Assembly (NCBI RefSeq): GCF_006265095.1
Contig: NZ_VCNK01000002.1
Coordinates: 17,262-81,261, forward strand
Reading direction: 5' to 3'
From: Phaeobacter sp. B1627
GTDB taxonomy: Bacteria > Pseudomonadota > Alphaproteobacteria > Rhodobacterales > Rhodobacteraceae
Length of the DNA stretch: 64,000 nt
Below are positions 38,574 to 49,421 of the stretch, piece by piece. The notes under the pieces are model-generated. The model did no database searches. It was not told where the DNA came from and saw only the letters and a program-made list of their open reading frames with translations. How positions within the stretch are numbered: position 1 is the stretch's first letter; every line of letters starts with the position of its first letter. A program made the translations under genes and the position numbers.

Positions 38574-39236
38574 ATGATGAGACCTGTATTTCTCGGCCTG
38601 TGGCTGCTGTTGCCTGCTCCGCTCGCGGCGCATCCCCATATCTTTGTCGATACGGGGCTGGCGCTGGAGGTGGATGACGCGGGCATTCTGCGCGCGGTGG
38701 AGGTCACCTGGGCCTATGACGATTTCTATTCGCTGCTGATCTTCGAGGATCTGGCGCTGGATGGGGATCTTGACGGTCAGCTGACGCCGCAGGAGCTGCA
38801 GACGCTGCAGGGGTTCGATCTGAACTGGTCGCCGGGGTTTGCGGGTGACCTATATGTGACCACCGGCCCCGACGCACCGGGACAGGAACAGGAACAGGCG
38901 CAGGTGCTGGGCGCGCCGCAGCATCTGAGCACCGAAGTGGCGAATGGTGTCATCACCACCCGGCATCGGCGCGAAGTGACCGCGCCGGTGCCGGTAGAGG
39001 CCGCCGGGGTGACGCTACGGGCCTATGATCCCACCTATTACACCGCCTATGAAATCAGCCGCGGGGTGCGCGTGAGCGGCCCCTGCACCGCCACGGTGAC
39101 AGCGCCGGATCTGGACCGGGCCTATACGCTGGTCGAAGAGCTGCTCTATGCGATGCCGGCCGATCAGGCCGAAGATGCCTATCCGGAGGTGGGCCGCGCC
39201 TTTGCCACCACCGTGATGCTGGACTGCGACGCCTGA
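38574..39236 (+). CDS. DUF1007 periplasmic protein of a metal-transport pair
   Basis: 220-residue exported protein. Signal peptide [21 protein letters not shown], with the mature part starting at the conserved HPHIFVDT of DUF1007. Further motifs are [21 protein letters not shown] and [18 protein letters not shown]1007 genes usually sit directly before NicO-type Ni/Co/Zn transporters, as here (1-bp gap, TGAGATG), and the protein probably binds metal through its N-terminal histidines. Which metal cannot be told. Confidence 0.85.
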   Translation: MMRPVFLGLWLLLPAPLAAHPHIFVDTGLALEVDDAGILRAVEVTWAYDDFYSLLIFEDLALDGDLDGQLTPQELQTLQGFDLNWSPGFAGDLYVTTGPDAPGQEQEQAQVLGAPQHLSTEVANGVITTRHRREVTAPVPVEAAGVTLRAYDPTYYTAYEISRGVRVSGPCTATVTAPDLDRAYTLVEELLYAMPADQAEDAYPEVGRAFATTVMLDCDA

Positions 39237-39237
39237 G

Positions 39238-40437
39238 ATGGCGCGGCCTGTCCTGACCGCGCTGAGCCTGCTGATGCTGGTGGCCGTGGGCGCGGTGGCG
39301 CTCTGGCTCTGGGGATTTGGTGGTGCGGACCATCTGTTGCGGGCGGCGGCGGAGGCGCAACGGGAGGCGCAGAACGCCATGGCGCGGGGCTTGCGGGCGC
39401 TGAAGGCCGGGGCCCCCGGCGCCTGGTGGAGCCTGATGGGTGTCTGTTTCGCCTACGGGTTCTTTCACGCGGCGGGGCCGGGTCACGGCAAGATGGTCAT
39501 CGGCGGCTACGGCCTGGGCCGGTCGGTGCCGCTGTGGCGTCTGTCGGGGCTGGCGGTGGCCTCATCCCTGGCGCAGGCCGCAACGGCGGTCCTCCTGGTG
39601 CTGGCGGGGGTATGGCTGTTTGATTGGGGGCGCGTGCGGCTGACCGATACCGCTGAACGCCTGCTGGCACCGGTCTCCTACGGGTTGATGGCGCTGCTGG
39701 GGCTCTATCTGATGCTGCGGGGGCTGCGGCGGTTCTTCCGGCTCTGGCGCCAGACGGCGGTGCTGCCATTCGGCGGTGTAGGGGACGGCGGTCACGGTGG
39801 TCATCACGGGCACCAGGGGCATCACGGGCATCAGGCTGAGCACGCTCATGTTGGCCACAGTACAGGCCACAGCCACGCTGAACACAGCCACTCAGGCCAC
39901 AGTCATTCAGGCCACAGTCATACAGAGCACAGTCATACAGATCCCCTGCACTCCGGCGCGGCGGGGGAGGTCTGCGCCAGTTGCGGCCATCGCCACGGCC
40001 CCACCCCGGAGGAGGCCGAAGGGCTGAGCTCCCTGCGCGAAGCGCTGGCGATTGTGCTGGCCATTGCGGCGCGTCCCTGCACCGGCGCGGTGTTCCTGCT
40101 GTTGCTGACCTGGCGGCTGGGGGTTCTGGGGGCAGGGGTTGCGGGGACCTTTGTGATGGGGCTCGGTACCGCCAGTGTCACGCTTGTGGTGGCATTGGTC
40201 GCCGCCGGGGTGCGCAACGGGCTGCTGGCGCGCGGCCGGGGGCAGGGAGCCGCAACAGGGTCAGGCACAGGGTTAGCAGCGTCAGGCCCAGCGTCAGGTA
40301 CAGCGTCAGGCACGGGGCCAGACATGGGGCCAGATACGGCGGCAGGCGGCGGTGCCCGTCTGGCGGCGGTACTCGAGGTCTGTGCGGGCGGGCTCGTCCT
40401 GATCTTCTGTCTGCAACTTCTGCTGCGCAGTCTTTGA
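39238..40437 (+). CDS. NicO/RcnA-family nickel-cobalt (or zinc) transporter with histidine-rich loop
   Basis: 399-residue membrane transporter. The motif [25 protein letters not shown] in TM2 matches the HAxGPGHGK signature of NicO/RcnA proteins, and TM helices with [15 protein letters not shown] follow the loop. A cytosolic or periplasmic loop (about residues 180-245) holds more than 20 histidines in GHSH/EHSH repeats, then [10 protein letters not shown] Ser/Gly/Ala/Thr/Pro-rich linker made of near-repeats precedes the last helix. Coupled to the DUF1007 gene by a 1-bp gap. Efflux or uptake direction is unclear. Confidence 0.9.
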   Translation: MARPVLTALSLLMLVAVGAVALWLWGFGGADHLLRAAAEAQREAQNAMARGLRALKAGAPGAWWSLMGVCFAYGFFHAAGPGHGKMVIGGYGLGRSVPLWRLSGLAVASSLAQAATAVLLVLAGVWLFDWGRVRLTDTAERLLAPVSYGLMALLGLYLMLRGLRRFFRLWRQTAVLPFGGVGDGGHGGHHGHQGHHGHQAEHAHVGHSTGHSHAEHSHSGHSHSGHSHTEHSHTDPLHSGAAGEVCASCGHRHGPTPEEAEGLSSLREALAIVLAIAARPCTGAVFLLLLTWRLGVLGAGVAGTFVMGLGTASVTLVVALVAAGVRNGLLARGRGQGAATGSGTGLAASGPASGTASGTGPDMGPDTAAGGGARLAAVLEVCAGGLVLIFCLQLLLRSL

Positions 40438-40674
40438 GGGGCTGGCTGGCTGCCATCTGGCTGCCAACTGGTGGCGGTTTGGCGGCATACAGGCTGCAGA
40501 CAGGCGCGCCCATATGCCCCGACTGTCGCGACGGGGTAAACTCCGCAGCGCGCAGTCCGCACATATGAAACGATTCACTTGTGCTGAAACCTTGTGCAAT
40601 TGTATCGGTACGCAAAGCTGACTTGTCGCCACCTCCACCGCGGCCTAAGGGCTTTTGGACAAGGAGACCGTGCA

Positions 40675-42084
40675 ATGGTGACCCCCGGATCAACCCAAAT
40701 GAGCTATGGCGGCCATGTGCGTGCCCTGTCCGTTCTCGGCCTGCCGCTGATCGGCGGCCATCTGGCGCAATTCGCGATCGGCATGACCGATACGGTGATG
40801 CTCGGCTGGTACGGGATTGGCGAGCTGGCGGCGGTGACGCTGGGGCAGTCGTTCTTTTTCGTCTGGTTCATTCTGGGGGCCGGCTTTGCCTTTGCGGTCA
40901 TGCCGGTGGTGGCGTCGGCGGCGGCGACGGGGGATCATCGCCGGATCAGGCGGGCCACCCGGATGGGGCTGTGGCTTTCGCTGCTCTACGGGCTGATCGC
41001 CATGCCGATGATGTGGTATTCCGAATCCATCCTGCTGGCCGCCGGACAGGAGGCCCAGGTGGCGGCCGATGCGGGGGCCTATCTGCGGATTGCGGGCTGG
41101 GGGATTTTCCCGGCGCTGCTGGTGATGGTGCTGAAATCCTACCTGGCCGGGCTGGAGCGCACACAGGCCGTTCTGTGGATCACGGTGGTTGCAACGCTGG
41201 TCAATGCAGTGGCCAACTACGCGTTGATCTTCGGCAATTTCGGCGCCCCCGAGATGGGACTGCGGGGGGCTGCGCTGGCGTCTCTGGCGACCCAGGCGGT
41301 GTCCGTTCTGGCGGTGATCGCCTATAGTCTTTGGCGCCTGCCGGAGCATGATCTGCTGCGCAACCTGCACCATCCGGATTGGGAAATGCTGCGCGAGATC
41401 TTTCGTCATGGTCTGCCGATCGGCCTGACCACCCTGTGCGAGGTCAGCCTGTTCACCGCGTCATCGCTGATGATGGGGTGGTTGGGCACGGTGGCGCTGG
41501 CGGCGCATGGCATCGCGATGACGGTGGCGGGGCTGACGTTCATGATGCATCTGGGATTGTCGAATGCGGCCACGATCCGGGTCGGCACCGCGCTGGGCCG
41601 TGGCGACAAGGACCATATGGTGCGCGGCGCGGTGGTGGTCACGGTGGCCTCCTTGGTGATCGCGGTGGCAACGGCGCTGGTGTTTTTCCTGACGCCAGAG
41701 CCGTTGGTTCTCATGTTCCTCGACCCGGATGACCCGCAAAAGCAGGATATCCTGGCGATCGGTATTTCGCTGCTGGCGATGGCGGGGCTATTCCAGTTGA
41801 TGGATGGCATGCAGGCGATTGCGCTGGGGCTGCTGCGCGGGTTGCTCGACACGGGCGTTCCGATGGTGATGGCGGCGCTCAGCTATTGGGTGGTGGGGGT
41901 GCCGACCTCCTATATTCTGGGGTTCCGGTTCGGCATGGGCGGCGTCGGTGTCTGGACCGGGTTGATCCTCGGGCTCAGCACCGCGGGTGCTTTGCTGCTG
42001 GTCCGGTTCTGGCTGCATGCGCTGGGGCGGGCGGAGTTGCCGGTTGCGGCGGGCGTCGCCGGGGATGCGGATCCCGCCATCTGA
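40675..42084 (+). CDS. norM: MATE-family multidrug/sodium antiporter
   Basis: 469-residue membrane protein with 12 hydrophobic helices in two related halves (LPLIGGHLAQFAIGMTDTVMLGWYGIGELAAVTLGQS..., LPIGLTTLCEVSLFTASSLMMGWLGTVALAAHGIAM...). The start ATG at 40675 follows AAGGAGACCGTGCA; the in-frame ATG 81 bp upstream has no ribosome binding site. It probably exports cationic compounds with Na+ or H+. Single gene; no regulator adjacent. Confidence 0.9.
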   Translation: MVTPGSTQMSYGGHVRALSVLGLPLIGGHLAQFAIGMTDTVMLGWYGIGELAAVTLGQSFFFVWFILGAGFAFAVMPVVASAAATGDHRRIRRATRMGLWLSLLYGLIAMPMMWYSESILLAAGQEAQVAADAGAYLRIAGWGIFPALLVMVLKSYLAGLERTQAVLWITVVATLVNAVANYALIFGNFGAPEMGLRGAALASLATQAVSVLAVIAYSLWRLPEHDLLRNLHHPDWEMLREIFRHGLPIGLTTLCEVSLFTASSLMMGWLGTVALAAHGIAMTVAGLTFMMHLGLSNAATIRVGTALGRGDKDHMVRGAVVVTVASLVIAVATALVFFLTPEPLVLMFLDPDDPQKQDILAIGISLLAMAGLFQLMDGMQAIALGLLRGLLDTGVPMVMAALSYWVVGVPTSYILGFRFGMGGVGVWTGLILGLSTAGALLLVRFWLHALGRAELPVAAGVAGDADPAI

Positions 42085-42331
42085 TGCGGCCGGGATGCGG
42101 ACTGGATGGATACTGGATGCGGTTGCTGAGGCGGGTGGTCCGCGTCTGAGAGGGCGGGCACGCCTGAGTGGGCAGGCGCGCGCCGGGGCGCGCGGGGACC
42201 GGTGGCGGATTGGAACGGGCTGGCGGGAGCAGGCTGGATTTCCGGCGCGACTGCGCGGCGGCACTGCGATCTGTACTTCGATCCGACCTGTGATCCCACA
42301 TGTGACCCGACCTGCAACCCGGACTTCGCCG

Positions 42332-42377
42332 GATTGAGTGTGGCAGCTGCCGGAGATTGAGTGTGGCAGCTGCCGGA
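42332..42377. repeat. Perfect 23-bp tandem duplication
   Basis: Two identical 23-bp copies (42332-42354 and 42355-42377), each holding GGCAGCTGCC. It fills the end of a 304-bp gap between convergent genes (42085-42388), where no other feature is seen. Confidence 0.9.
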
Positions 42378-42388
42378 TCGGGGTGGGA

Positions 42389-42793
42389 TCAGTTGCCCTT
42401 GGTCAGCCGGTCGGCCTTTTTGCGCACCAGCACATTGCGCAGATCATGCATCGCCAGCAGCAGCGCGTCGGTCACATCGTCGAGTTGTGCGTCCGTGGCG
42501 CGGGACTGGGCCCATTGCGCGGTGAGGTTCAGGTGATCCACCGTGCGCAGGATGTCGTCGACCTCCCGGCGGGACAGGAGGCCTGTTCGCTCCGCCATCC
42601 AGCGGTCAATGGCTGCCCGGTCCTCTGGGCTCAGCACCCGGTCACCGTGAGGCTTGATCTCACCTTTGCGGAGATTCACGACCGCAATCTGGTCCATCTC
42701 GATCCGACGGTTGCGGTTTTCGCTGTCGATCCGGAATACCAGCGCGCCGTTTTCGCGGATGCGGAAGTAGTAGTCTGGCAGGGCGGGTGTCAT
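42389..42793 (-). CDS. Conserved hypothetical protein
   Basis: 134-residue soluble protein. Start MTPALPDYYFRIRENGALVFRID is preceded by AGGATTTTC; the longer in-frame ATG is upstream of this site. N-terminal half: beta-rich DYYFRIRENGALVFRIDSENRNRRIEMDQIAVVNLRKGEI; C-terminal half: helical with basic residues (LHDLRNVLVRKKADRLTKGN region). No family recognised. Single minus-strand gene, convergent with the MATE gene. Confidence 0.65.
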   Translation of the reverse strand: MTPALPDYYFRIRENGALVFRIDSENRNRRIEMDQIAVVNLRKGEIKPHGDRVLSPEDRAAIDRWMAERTGLLSRREVDDILRTVDHLNLTAQWAQSRATDAQLDDVTDALLLAMHDLRNVLVRKKADRLTKGN

Positions 42794-43017
42794 GAAAATC
42801 CTATTCAGATCAGCTCTTTGCTGGGGTCTTGGTGTGCGCAGGGGCACTGTCAGGGTAGCAGGCTGTGGCCAGGTGGCAAGCATATTGCATGCTGGCGCAC
42901 GGGCCGCGTCAGACCCGAGAGCCATCGGCGGTGCGGTCGTGATGGGTATCGTCACGGCACCGTTGCGGTGGTGCTCCCGCCCATGTGCACCGCCCGCCTG
43001 CGGCGCGCATCACACAT

Positions 43018-43064
43018 TGGTTGGGCCGGGCGGGGGCCGCGCCTGAAAGGCGCGGCCCCCGCCC
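43018..43064. repeat. GTTGGGC-palindrome repeat, copy E
   Basis: GGTTGGGCC (43019-43027) followed by a perfect 16-bp inverted repeat (43028-43043 / 43049-43064, loop TGAAA) of G and C only, then GCGCGATGCGCG. Situated in the 410-bp gap 42794-43203 upstream of the hypothetical gene. C-rich runs (CCCCCCCC, CCCCCC) follow at 43125-43145. No gene in the gap. Confidence 0.75.
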
Positions 43065-43203
43065 CCGCGCGATGCGCGTAGCGCAGCGCAAAACCTCCGG
43101 GGTATCTCTGCACTTCTTGCGTTGCCCCCCCCTGTGCCCCCCTGTGCCTCACTGTGGATAGTCGCGCCCGGTGCCCTGCCGTCCCTGCAGCCGCAGGTCG
43201 CCC

Positions 43204-44463
<1,260 letters not shown>

Positions 44464-44490
44464 TCAAGTCATCCCGAAGGAGAGACCTAT

Positions 44491-44892
44491 ATGACCGAGA
44501 CCGATATGGACTGGTATGGCCCTGACGCCGCAACTTTTGGCGACCGCGTGGCGGCGGCACGGGAAAGTGCGGCCATGTCACAGGGGCAGCTGGCGCGTCG
44601 CATGGGGGTCAAGAAATCCACCTTGGTGGGGTGGGAGCAGGATCTGTCGGAGCCGCGGGCCAACAAGTTGTCGATGCTGTCGGGGCTGTTGAATGTCTCG
44701 ATGAGCTGGCTGCTGACGGGGGAGGGGGACGATCTCGCCGCCCCGTCCGAGGATACGCTTGGCGACGACATGGCGGTGATCGCGCGCGAGTTGCGGGCGC
44801 TGCGCGAGGATCTGCGGGCGCAGGCGGAACGGGCCGGGCGCCTGGAAAAGGCCCTGCGCCGTCTGGCCGCAGCGCAGGAGCCCGCGCAATGA
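44491..44892 (+). CDS. XRE-family transcriptional regulator
   Basis: 133-residue DNA-binding protein. Helix-turn-helix at residues about 17-72 (RVAAARESAAMSQGQLARRMGVKKSTLVGWEQDLSEPRANKLSMLSGLLNVSMSWLL), then a C-terminal helix probably forming a coiled coil (IARELRALREDLRAQAERAGRLEKALRRL). Start ATG follows AAGGAGAGACCTAT. The stop overlaps the next ATG (AATGA), so it is translated with sdhE. The target is unknown. Confidence 0.85.
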   Translation: MTETDMDWYGPDAATFGDRVAAARESAAMSQGQLARRMGVKKSTLVGWEQDLSEPRANKLSMLSGLLNVSMSWLLTGEGDDLAAPSEDTLGDDMAVIARELRALREDLRAQAERAGRLEKALRRLAAAQEPAQ

Positions 44893-45152
44893 CGAGCGCG
44901 GAAACGCGCGAGATCCGCATCAAGCGTCTGACGATGCGCTCGATGCGGCGCGGAATCAAGGAAATGGACATCCTGCTGACCGAATATGCGGCCACGAATC
45001 TGGCCGAGATGGAGCCGGAAAAAATGGACTTGTATGACAGGCTTTTGCGGGAGAACGACCAGGATCTGTACCAATGGGTAACGGGTCAGGCCCCCGCGCC
45101 GGAGCGCTTCGGGGCCCTGATCGGAGAGATCTCTCGAACATACGAAAAATAA
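44889..45152 (+). CDS. sdhE: Succinate dehydrogenase assembly factor SdhE
   Basis: 87-residue FAD assembly factor for succinate dehydrogenase flavoprotein SdhA. The defining RGxxE motif is present as MRRGIKEMDILL, followed by the typical helices ending in YDRLLRENDQDLYQWVTGQAPAP. Its ATG overlaps the XRE gene's stop in the tetranucleotide ATGA; longer in-frame starts lie inside that gene and are rejected. Small, cytosolic, needed for flavinylation. Confidence 0.9.
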   Translation: MTSAETREIRIKRLTMRSMRRGIKEMDILLTEYAATNLAEMEPEKMDLYDRLLRENDQDLYQWVTGQAPAPERFGALIGEISRTYEK

Positions 45153-45231
45153 AAGGGAAATTCGGTTTAACTCATTCTCAGGAAATTGTCGTCACATTCG
45201 TCATGAAGCAATTTCGATTCGGAGATGCTGA

Positions 45232-45729
45232 ATGAGTATGGAACGACCGATCAGCCAGCTGGACCGTAAAGGTTTCATGACTGGATACCTTGATGCCCTG
45301 GCATTGGTGGAGCGCCTGCACCGCCTGCTGCTGGACGTGATCAAGGATGAGTTTGAACGTGTAGGTGTCCTTGACATCAATGCGGTGCAGGCTCTGTTGC
45401 TGTTCAACATTGGCGACAATGAGGTGACAGCCGGGGAACTGAAGACCCGCGGCTATTATCAGGGCAGTAACGTAAGCTACAATTTGAAGAAGCTGGTGGA
45501 GATGGGCTATATGCACCATCAGCGCTGCGAGATCGACCGTCGGTCGGTGCGTGTGCGTCTGACCCCCCGCGGCCGGGAAATCCGTGACATTGTTACGTCA
45601 CTGTTTTCGCGTCACGCAGAGGGACTTGAGACCAAAGGCGTGATCAGCGCTGAAGGGATCGAGGATATTACCGGCTCCCTCAAGCGGATGGAACGTTACT
45701 GGTCTGACCAGATCCGTTACATCTACTAA
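45232..45729 (+). CDS. MarR-family winged-helix regulator
   Basis: 165-residue regulator resembling the LdtR/MarR-like proteins of alphaproteobacteria. It has an N-terminal dimerisation helix (FMTGYLDALALVERLHRLLLDVIKDEFE), winged helix (VQALLLFNIGDNEVTAGELKTRGYYQGSNVSYNLKKLVEMGYMHHQRCEIDRRSVRVRLTPRGREI) and a C-terminal helix. The wing arginines (DRRSVRVRLT) are standard. It is monocistronic, with CGGAGATGCTGA before the ATG. Members control envelope or stress genes; target unknown. Confidence 0.85.
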   Translation: MSMERPISQLDRKGFMTGYLDALALVERLHRLLLDVIKDEFERVGVLDINAVQALLLFNIGDNEVTAGELKTRGYYQGSNVSYNLKKLVEMGYMHHQRCEIDRRSVRVRLTPRGREIRDIVTSLFSRHAEGLETKGVISAEGIEDITGSLKRMERYWSDQIRYIY

Positions 45730-46450
45730 AAAATCGCTTTTGCGGGCCCCGAGGTCCGGGAAGTTTCAAGATAGATTTGCCAGATCGCCCCAATATGGCT
45801 CTGCCAATAAAAGACAAGCCGAAGAGGACGATCCAGCGAAACTTTCAACCCTATCCTCGCCACTGCAGGTTTTGCAGTCAGGATGCAGAGATGGGGGCGG
45901 TTGCAGAAGCAACCGAGGCCCTGCCGAAGCCGACAAACTCGGCCTTTAGTCAGTTATAGTGTACAGATGTGTTGCAGTTCGCGGTACGGATATGCTGTGG
46001 CGGTGACCCCCTCGCGGGGACGCCGGCCAGCGCCCGTTCGTGGGACCGGGACGCGGATGTGGACAGGGTTTTGCGCATCAGGCGATTGCGTGAAGTCCGG
46101 CCAGACTTTGATGCACCGAGGCGGCCTTGGCCTCGGACCATCGCATGCTGCGGCATGCTCCTATCATTCAGCCCGGCGCAGTTTCCTCCTGCGCCGGGTT
46201 GCTCTTGGTGATGCCAGACCTTGGTGATGCCAGACCCGGCGCAGATTTAACCGCCGTAGATCTAACCGGCGCAGATCGAATGCGCGCTATGGAGTTTTCG
46301 CATGACCTAGCGTCACTTGCAGCATGGGATCTGCAGCCAACTGAGGTGCCAGCGGCACTTTCCCGGGTGCTTTTTCCGGCATTTTCTCCGTTATATTCGC
46401 AGTCATGTTCGCAGTCATGTGCACCTGGGGGGGCGACGGCGAAGCGGGAA
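45730..46450 (+). other. 721-bp gene-free region with tandem hairpins (possible small RNA locus)
   Basis: No convincing protein gene. A -10-like TATAGT near 45956-45961 could start a transcript. Two consecutive hairpins follow: GCATGC-TGCG-GCATGC (46143-46158) and a perfect 10-bp stem CCCGGCGCAG / CTGCGCCGGG (46172-46198) followed by TTGCTCTT. At 46205-46236 a 16-bp unit TTGGTGATGCCAGACC is perfectly duplicated. Confidence 0.35.
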
Positions 46451-46879
46451 CTACCAGTGGCCGGTGTTTTCCATGCTCGACCAGGGCTCTGCCGGGGCCA
46501 ATGCGTCACCGGCCTGCAGCAGTTCGATCGAGATATTGTCCGGCGAGCGCACGAAGGCCATGCGACCATCGCGGGGCGGACGGTTGATCACCACGCCATT
46601 GTCCTGCAGATGCTGGCAGGTGGCGTAGATATCATCGACCTCATAGGCGAGATGGCCGAAGTGGCGACTGTCGGCGGGCAGCGCGTCATCACCGTCCCAG
46701 TTGTATGTCAGCTCGATCGGGGCTTCATCCTGGCCGGGAGGTGCCAGGAAAATCAGGGAGAATCGGCCCTGTTCACTGTCATGACGGCGGATTTCTTCGA
46801 GCCCGAGAAGGCGGTAGAAGGCCATCGACGTTTCCAGATCCTTCACACGGACCATGGTGTGCAAATATTTGAGTGGCAT
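46451..46879 (-). CDS. gloA: Lactoylglutathione lyase (glyoxalase I)
   Basis: 142-residue metal-dependent glyoxalase I converting methylglyoxal-glutathione hemithioacetal to S-lactoylglutathione. Metal ligands by position: H7 (YLHTMVRV), Glu in IELTYNWD, His in [10 protein letters not shown], and Glu in ISIELLQAG. Normal length for the short bacterial, usually nickel-dependent, form. Start ATG has GGAGCTCCCG upstream. Single gene. Confidence 0.9.
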   Translation of the reverse strand: MPLKYLHTMVRVKDLETSMAFYRLLGLEEIRRHDSEQGRFSLIFLAPPGQDEAPIELTYNWDGDDALPADSRHFGHLAYEVDDIYATCQHLQDNGVVINRPPRDGRMAFVRSPDNISIELLQAGDALAPAEPWSSMENTGHW

Positions 46880-47028
46880 CGGGAGCTCCTTTGTCCAGCG
46901 GCCAGGATGATGGCCGGTCGCGGCCTACCCTAAGCTGCGGGTCCGGAATGTCGAGGGGGCAGTGGCAAACTGCTTGGATCTCGGATCGCGACACGGTATC
47001 ACCGGGGCCAGATCAGGAGGCGTCTTCC

Positions 47029-47862
47029 ATGCAGCAGTATCACGCGGCCTTGCAGCATATCCTCGACCATGGGGTCGACACCAGCGACCGCACCGGCACC
47101 GGCACGCTGTCCTGTTTCGGGATGCAGCAACGCTATGATCTGGCGGAGGGTTTCCCGCTGGTGACCACAAAGAAACTGCACCTGCGGTCCATTATCCACG
47201 AGCTGCTGTGGTTTCTGTCCGGCGACACCAACATTGGCTATCTGAAAGACAACGGGGTTTCGATCTGGGACGAATGGGCCGACGAAAACGGCGATCTGGG
47301 CCCGGTGTATGGCCATCAATGGCGGAAATTCCCGCGACTGGAGCTGGCAGAGGGAACCCTCGGTGATGAGCCGCTCTATCGCGCGGGGTCGGTGGATCAG
47401 ATCGCAGAGCTGGTCGAGATGATCCGCACCAGCCCCGACAGCCGCCGGTTGATCGTGTCGGCCTGGAACCCGGGCGATGTGCCGGAAATGGCGCTGCCGC
47501 CCTGCCATACCCTGTGGCAGGTCCGCGTTCTTGGCGGCAAACTGCATCTACAGCTCTATCAGCGCTCGGCCGATATGTTCCTCGGGGTGCCGTTCAATAT
47601 CGCCTCCTATGCGCTGCTGCTGCAGATGTTGGCGCATGTGACGGGCTATCAGCCGGGGACTTTCGTACATACGATGGGCGATGCGCATATCTATTCAAAC
47701 CACAAGGAGCAGGTTCAGCTGCAGTTGTCGCGCAGTCCCAAATCCTTGCCAGTGGTGCGGATCGCGCGGGATGTCTCGTCAATTTTCGACTTCACCTACG
47801 AGGATTTCGAGGTCATCGGCTATGATCCCGATCCGGGCATCAAGGCGCCCGTCGCCGTCTGA
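47029..47862 (+). CDS. thyA: Thymidylate synthase
   Basis: 277-residue enzyme making dTMP from dUMP with methylenetetrahydrofolate. It has [40 protein letters not shown], the catalytic cysteine in LPPCHTLWQ, and [28 protein letters not shown]. The start MQQYHAAL has AGGAGGCGTCTTCC upstream; a 52-residue upstream extension is not ThyA-like. Followed 57 bp later by folA, a common thyA-folA pair for folate recycling. Confidence 0.95.
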   Translation: MQQYHAALQHILDHGVDTSDRTGTGTLSCFGMQQRYDLAEGFPLVTTKKLHLRSIIHELLWFLSGDTNIGYLKDNGVSIWDEWADENGDLGPVYGHQWRKFPRLELAEGTLGDEPLYRAGSVDQIAELVEMIRTSPDSRRLIVSAWNPGDVPEMALPPCHTLWQVRVLGGKLHLQLYQRSADMFLGVPFNIASYALLLQMLAHVTGYQPGTFVHTMGDAHIYSNHKEQVQLQLSRSPKSLPVVRIARDVSSIFDFTYEDFEVIGYDPDPGIKAPVAV

Positions 47863-47919
47863 TTGCGTCCCAGCCTGCCCGTCATCAACCTATGTGTGGT
47901 CGTCCGAGGAAAATTAACC

Positions 47920-48402
47920 ATGATAACGCTGATCGTCGCCCGGGCCCGCAACGGGGCCATCGGCAAGGACAATGACATCCCCTGGCACGCGCCGGAGGAT
48001 CTGAAGGCCTTTCAGCGTGAAACCCTGGGGGGTGCGATCATCATGGGGCGCAACACCTGGGACAGCCTGCCGGTGAAGCCATTGAAAAACCGGCTCAATA
48101 TTGTGGTGTCGTCCAATCCGGAGGCGGCGGAGACGGTGGTTCCCTCCATCACGGAGGCGATCGCATTGGCGCGCCGTGAAGGCTATGCGCGGATCTACGG
48201 GATCGGCGGTGCGGGGATTTACAAAGGGATGCTCGCACAGGCTGACCGGCTGATGATCACCGAGGTCGATCTGGACATCGATGATGCGGATGCCTTTTTT
48301 CCGAGCGTCGATCCCGATGACTGGCGCCGTGTGCTGGAGGTGCCCCTACGTGCCGCCGCGCCGAAGTGCGTTCTGACTGAATTTCTGCGCGCAGCCCACT
48401 GA
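47920..48402 (+). CDS. folA: Dihydrofolate reductase
   Basis: 160-residue enzyme regenerating tetrahydrofolate from the dihydrofolate produced by ThyA. Motifs: N-terminal ITLIVARARNGAIGKDNDIPWHAPEDLKAF, NADPH loop IIMGRNTWDSLP, and IYGIGGAGIYKGML. The start MITLIV follows CGAGGAAAATTAACC and is 57 bp after thyA, so likely one transcript. Confidence 0.95.
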   Translation: MITLIVARARNGAIGKDNDIPWHAPEDLKAFQRETLGGAIIMGRNTWDSLPVKPLKNRLNIVVSSNPEAAETVVPSITEAIALARREGYARIYGIGGAGIYKGMLAQADRLMITEVDLDIDDADAFFPSVDPDDWRRVLEVPLRAAAPKCVLTEFLRAAH

Positions 48403-48458
48403 GCGCTGCCGGTCATCGGCACCGCGACGATCAATACCCGCAGACTATCAATCATGAC

Positions 48459-48500
48459 GTTGAGTACTGTGGGTTGAATACTGCAGGTTGAGTACTGCGC
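48459..48500. repeat. Three tandem 14-bp units downstream of folA
   Basis: Unit GTTGAGTACTGTGG repeated three times (second copy has GAATACTG, third ends GCGC), just after the folA stop and before the convergent cold-shock gene. Confidence 0.85.
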
Positions 48501-48548
48501 CCAATCCGCGCAACGCGGCCGGGCGCAGCGGTGCTTTGGGGGGAGGGC

Positions 48549-48755
48549 TCAGAGCGGGCGAATGTCGCCGGCCATCTGTCGGCCGTCTCGGCCTTCGCTC
48601 AGCTCATATCCCACTTTTTGGTTATCCGCCAGGCCGGTCAGGCCGGAGCGTTCCACGGCAGAGATATGCACAAACACATCTTTGCCACCTTCATCGGGTT
48701 CAATAAAACCATAGCCCTTGGTGGTGTTGAACCATTTCACGGTGCCACTTGGCAT
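48549..48755 (-). CDS. cspA: Cold-shock domain protein
   Basis: 68-residue single cold-shock domain with RNP1 (KGYGFIEP) and RNP2 (VFVHISAV), the whole protein being the OB fold. It binds single-stranded nucleic acids and acts as an RNA chaperone. Expected long 5' UTR: a 222-bp divergent gap separates it from the ArsC-like gene, with an AT-rich block (about 48900-48955). Identity as the cold-induced paralogue is not certain. Confidence 0.9.
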   Translation of the reverse strand: MPSGTVKWFNTTKGYGFIEPDEGGKDVFVHISAVERSGLTGLADNQKVGYELSEGRDGRQMAGDIRPL

Positions 48756-48978
48756 GTCCCGTGTCTCCTTCTTACTTGCACTTCACTATGAGCACGCTCA
48801 AAGTACCTTTCACTCACACGCGCCGGGTCCGTCTTGAAAAACTCCGGACGAGGATGACCGAAGCCCTTGGTTAATCAGGACCCCAATCAGTTTGCCATGC
48901 GGGTTAAAAAAATCAAAGAAAATCGGTGTGAGTCGCCTATAAATTGTGTGAATTTTTGAAGCGGAGCGAGAGACAGGA

Positions 48979-49296
48979 ATGAAACTATACGGGTTGAAGA
49001 CATGCGATACCTGTCGCAAGGCCCTGAAGTCATTGCCGGATGCGGTTTTCGTCGATGTGCGGAAAGAGGGCGTTCCGGAAGAGATCATGAAGCAGGCATC
49101 TGCACAATTCCCGGACAAGTTGTTGAATACACGTTCAACCACGTGGCGAGAATTGTCGGCTGAAGAGCGCGAACGCCCGCAGCCGGAGCTGTTGGCCGCC
49201 TATCCGAGCCTGATGAAACGACCGCTGATCGAGGCCGATGGGCAGCTCTATCTGGGGTGGACCGCAGAGGTGAAAACCGCGCTGGGCGTGGGCTGA
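48979..49296 (+). CDS. ArsC/Spx-like thiol-disulfide protein
   Basis: 105-residue thioredoxin-fold protein of the ArsC/Spx superfamily. The redox pair is C9-D-T-C12 in GLKTCDTCRKAL. True arsenate reductases of this class usually have one cysteine in a GCxT/C context; the CxxC and short length fit the uncharacterised YffB/Spx-like subgroup better than arsenate reduction. A TATAAA box lies about 45 bp upstream (48938-48943). Single gene; ends in a convergent hairpin. Confidence 0.8.
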   Translation: MKLYGLKTCDTCRKALKSLPDAVFVDVRKEGVPEEIMKQASAQFPDKLLNTRSTTWRELSAEERERPQPELLAAYPSLMKRPLIEADGQLYLGWTAEVKTALGVG

Positions 49297-49318
49297 CGGC
49301 ACAGCTGTGGGAGAGTCG

Positions 49319-49357
49319 GTAAACGGCGCGCTGACGGAGGGGGGACGCGCCGTTTAC
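49319..49357. terminator. Perfect hairpin between convergent ArsC-like and DoxX genes
   Basis: 12-bp perfect stem GTAAACGGCGCG / CGCGCCGTTTAC (49319-49330 / 49346-49357), 16-nt loop. Placed between two convergent stops, it could end transcription from both sides, although no long T-tract follows on either strand. Confidence 0.55.
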
Positions 49358-49421
49358 TACGTCTGGGCTGCCCTGACTGGAATGTCATGAGTGGGGCCAG
49401 ATCGGCCAGGTTGGGACCCGG

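Noticed and set aside
45777..45959. 60-codon frame (with a CRFC segment) after the MarR gene
   Set aside because: TTG start without ribosome binding site and no similarity recognised; short enough to be chance.
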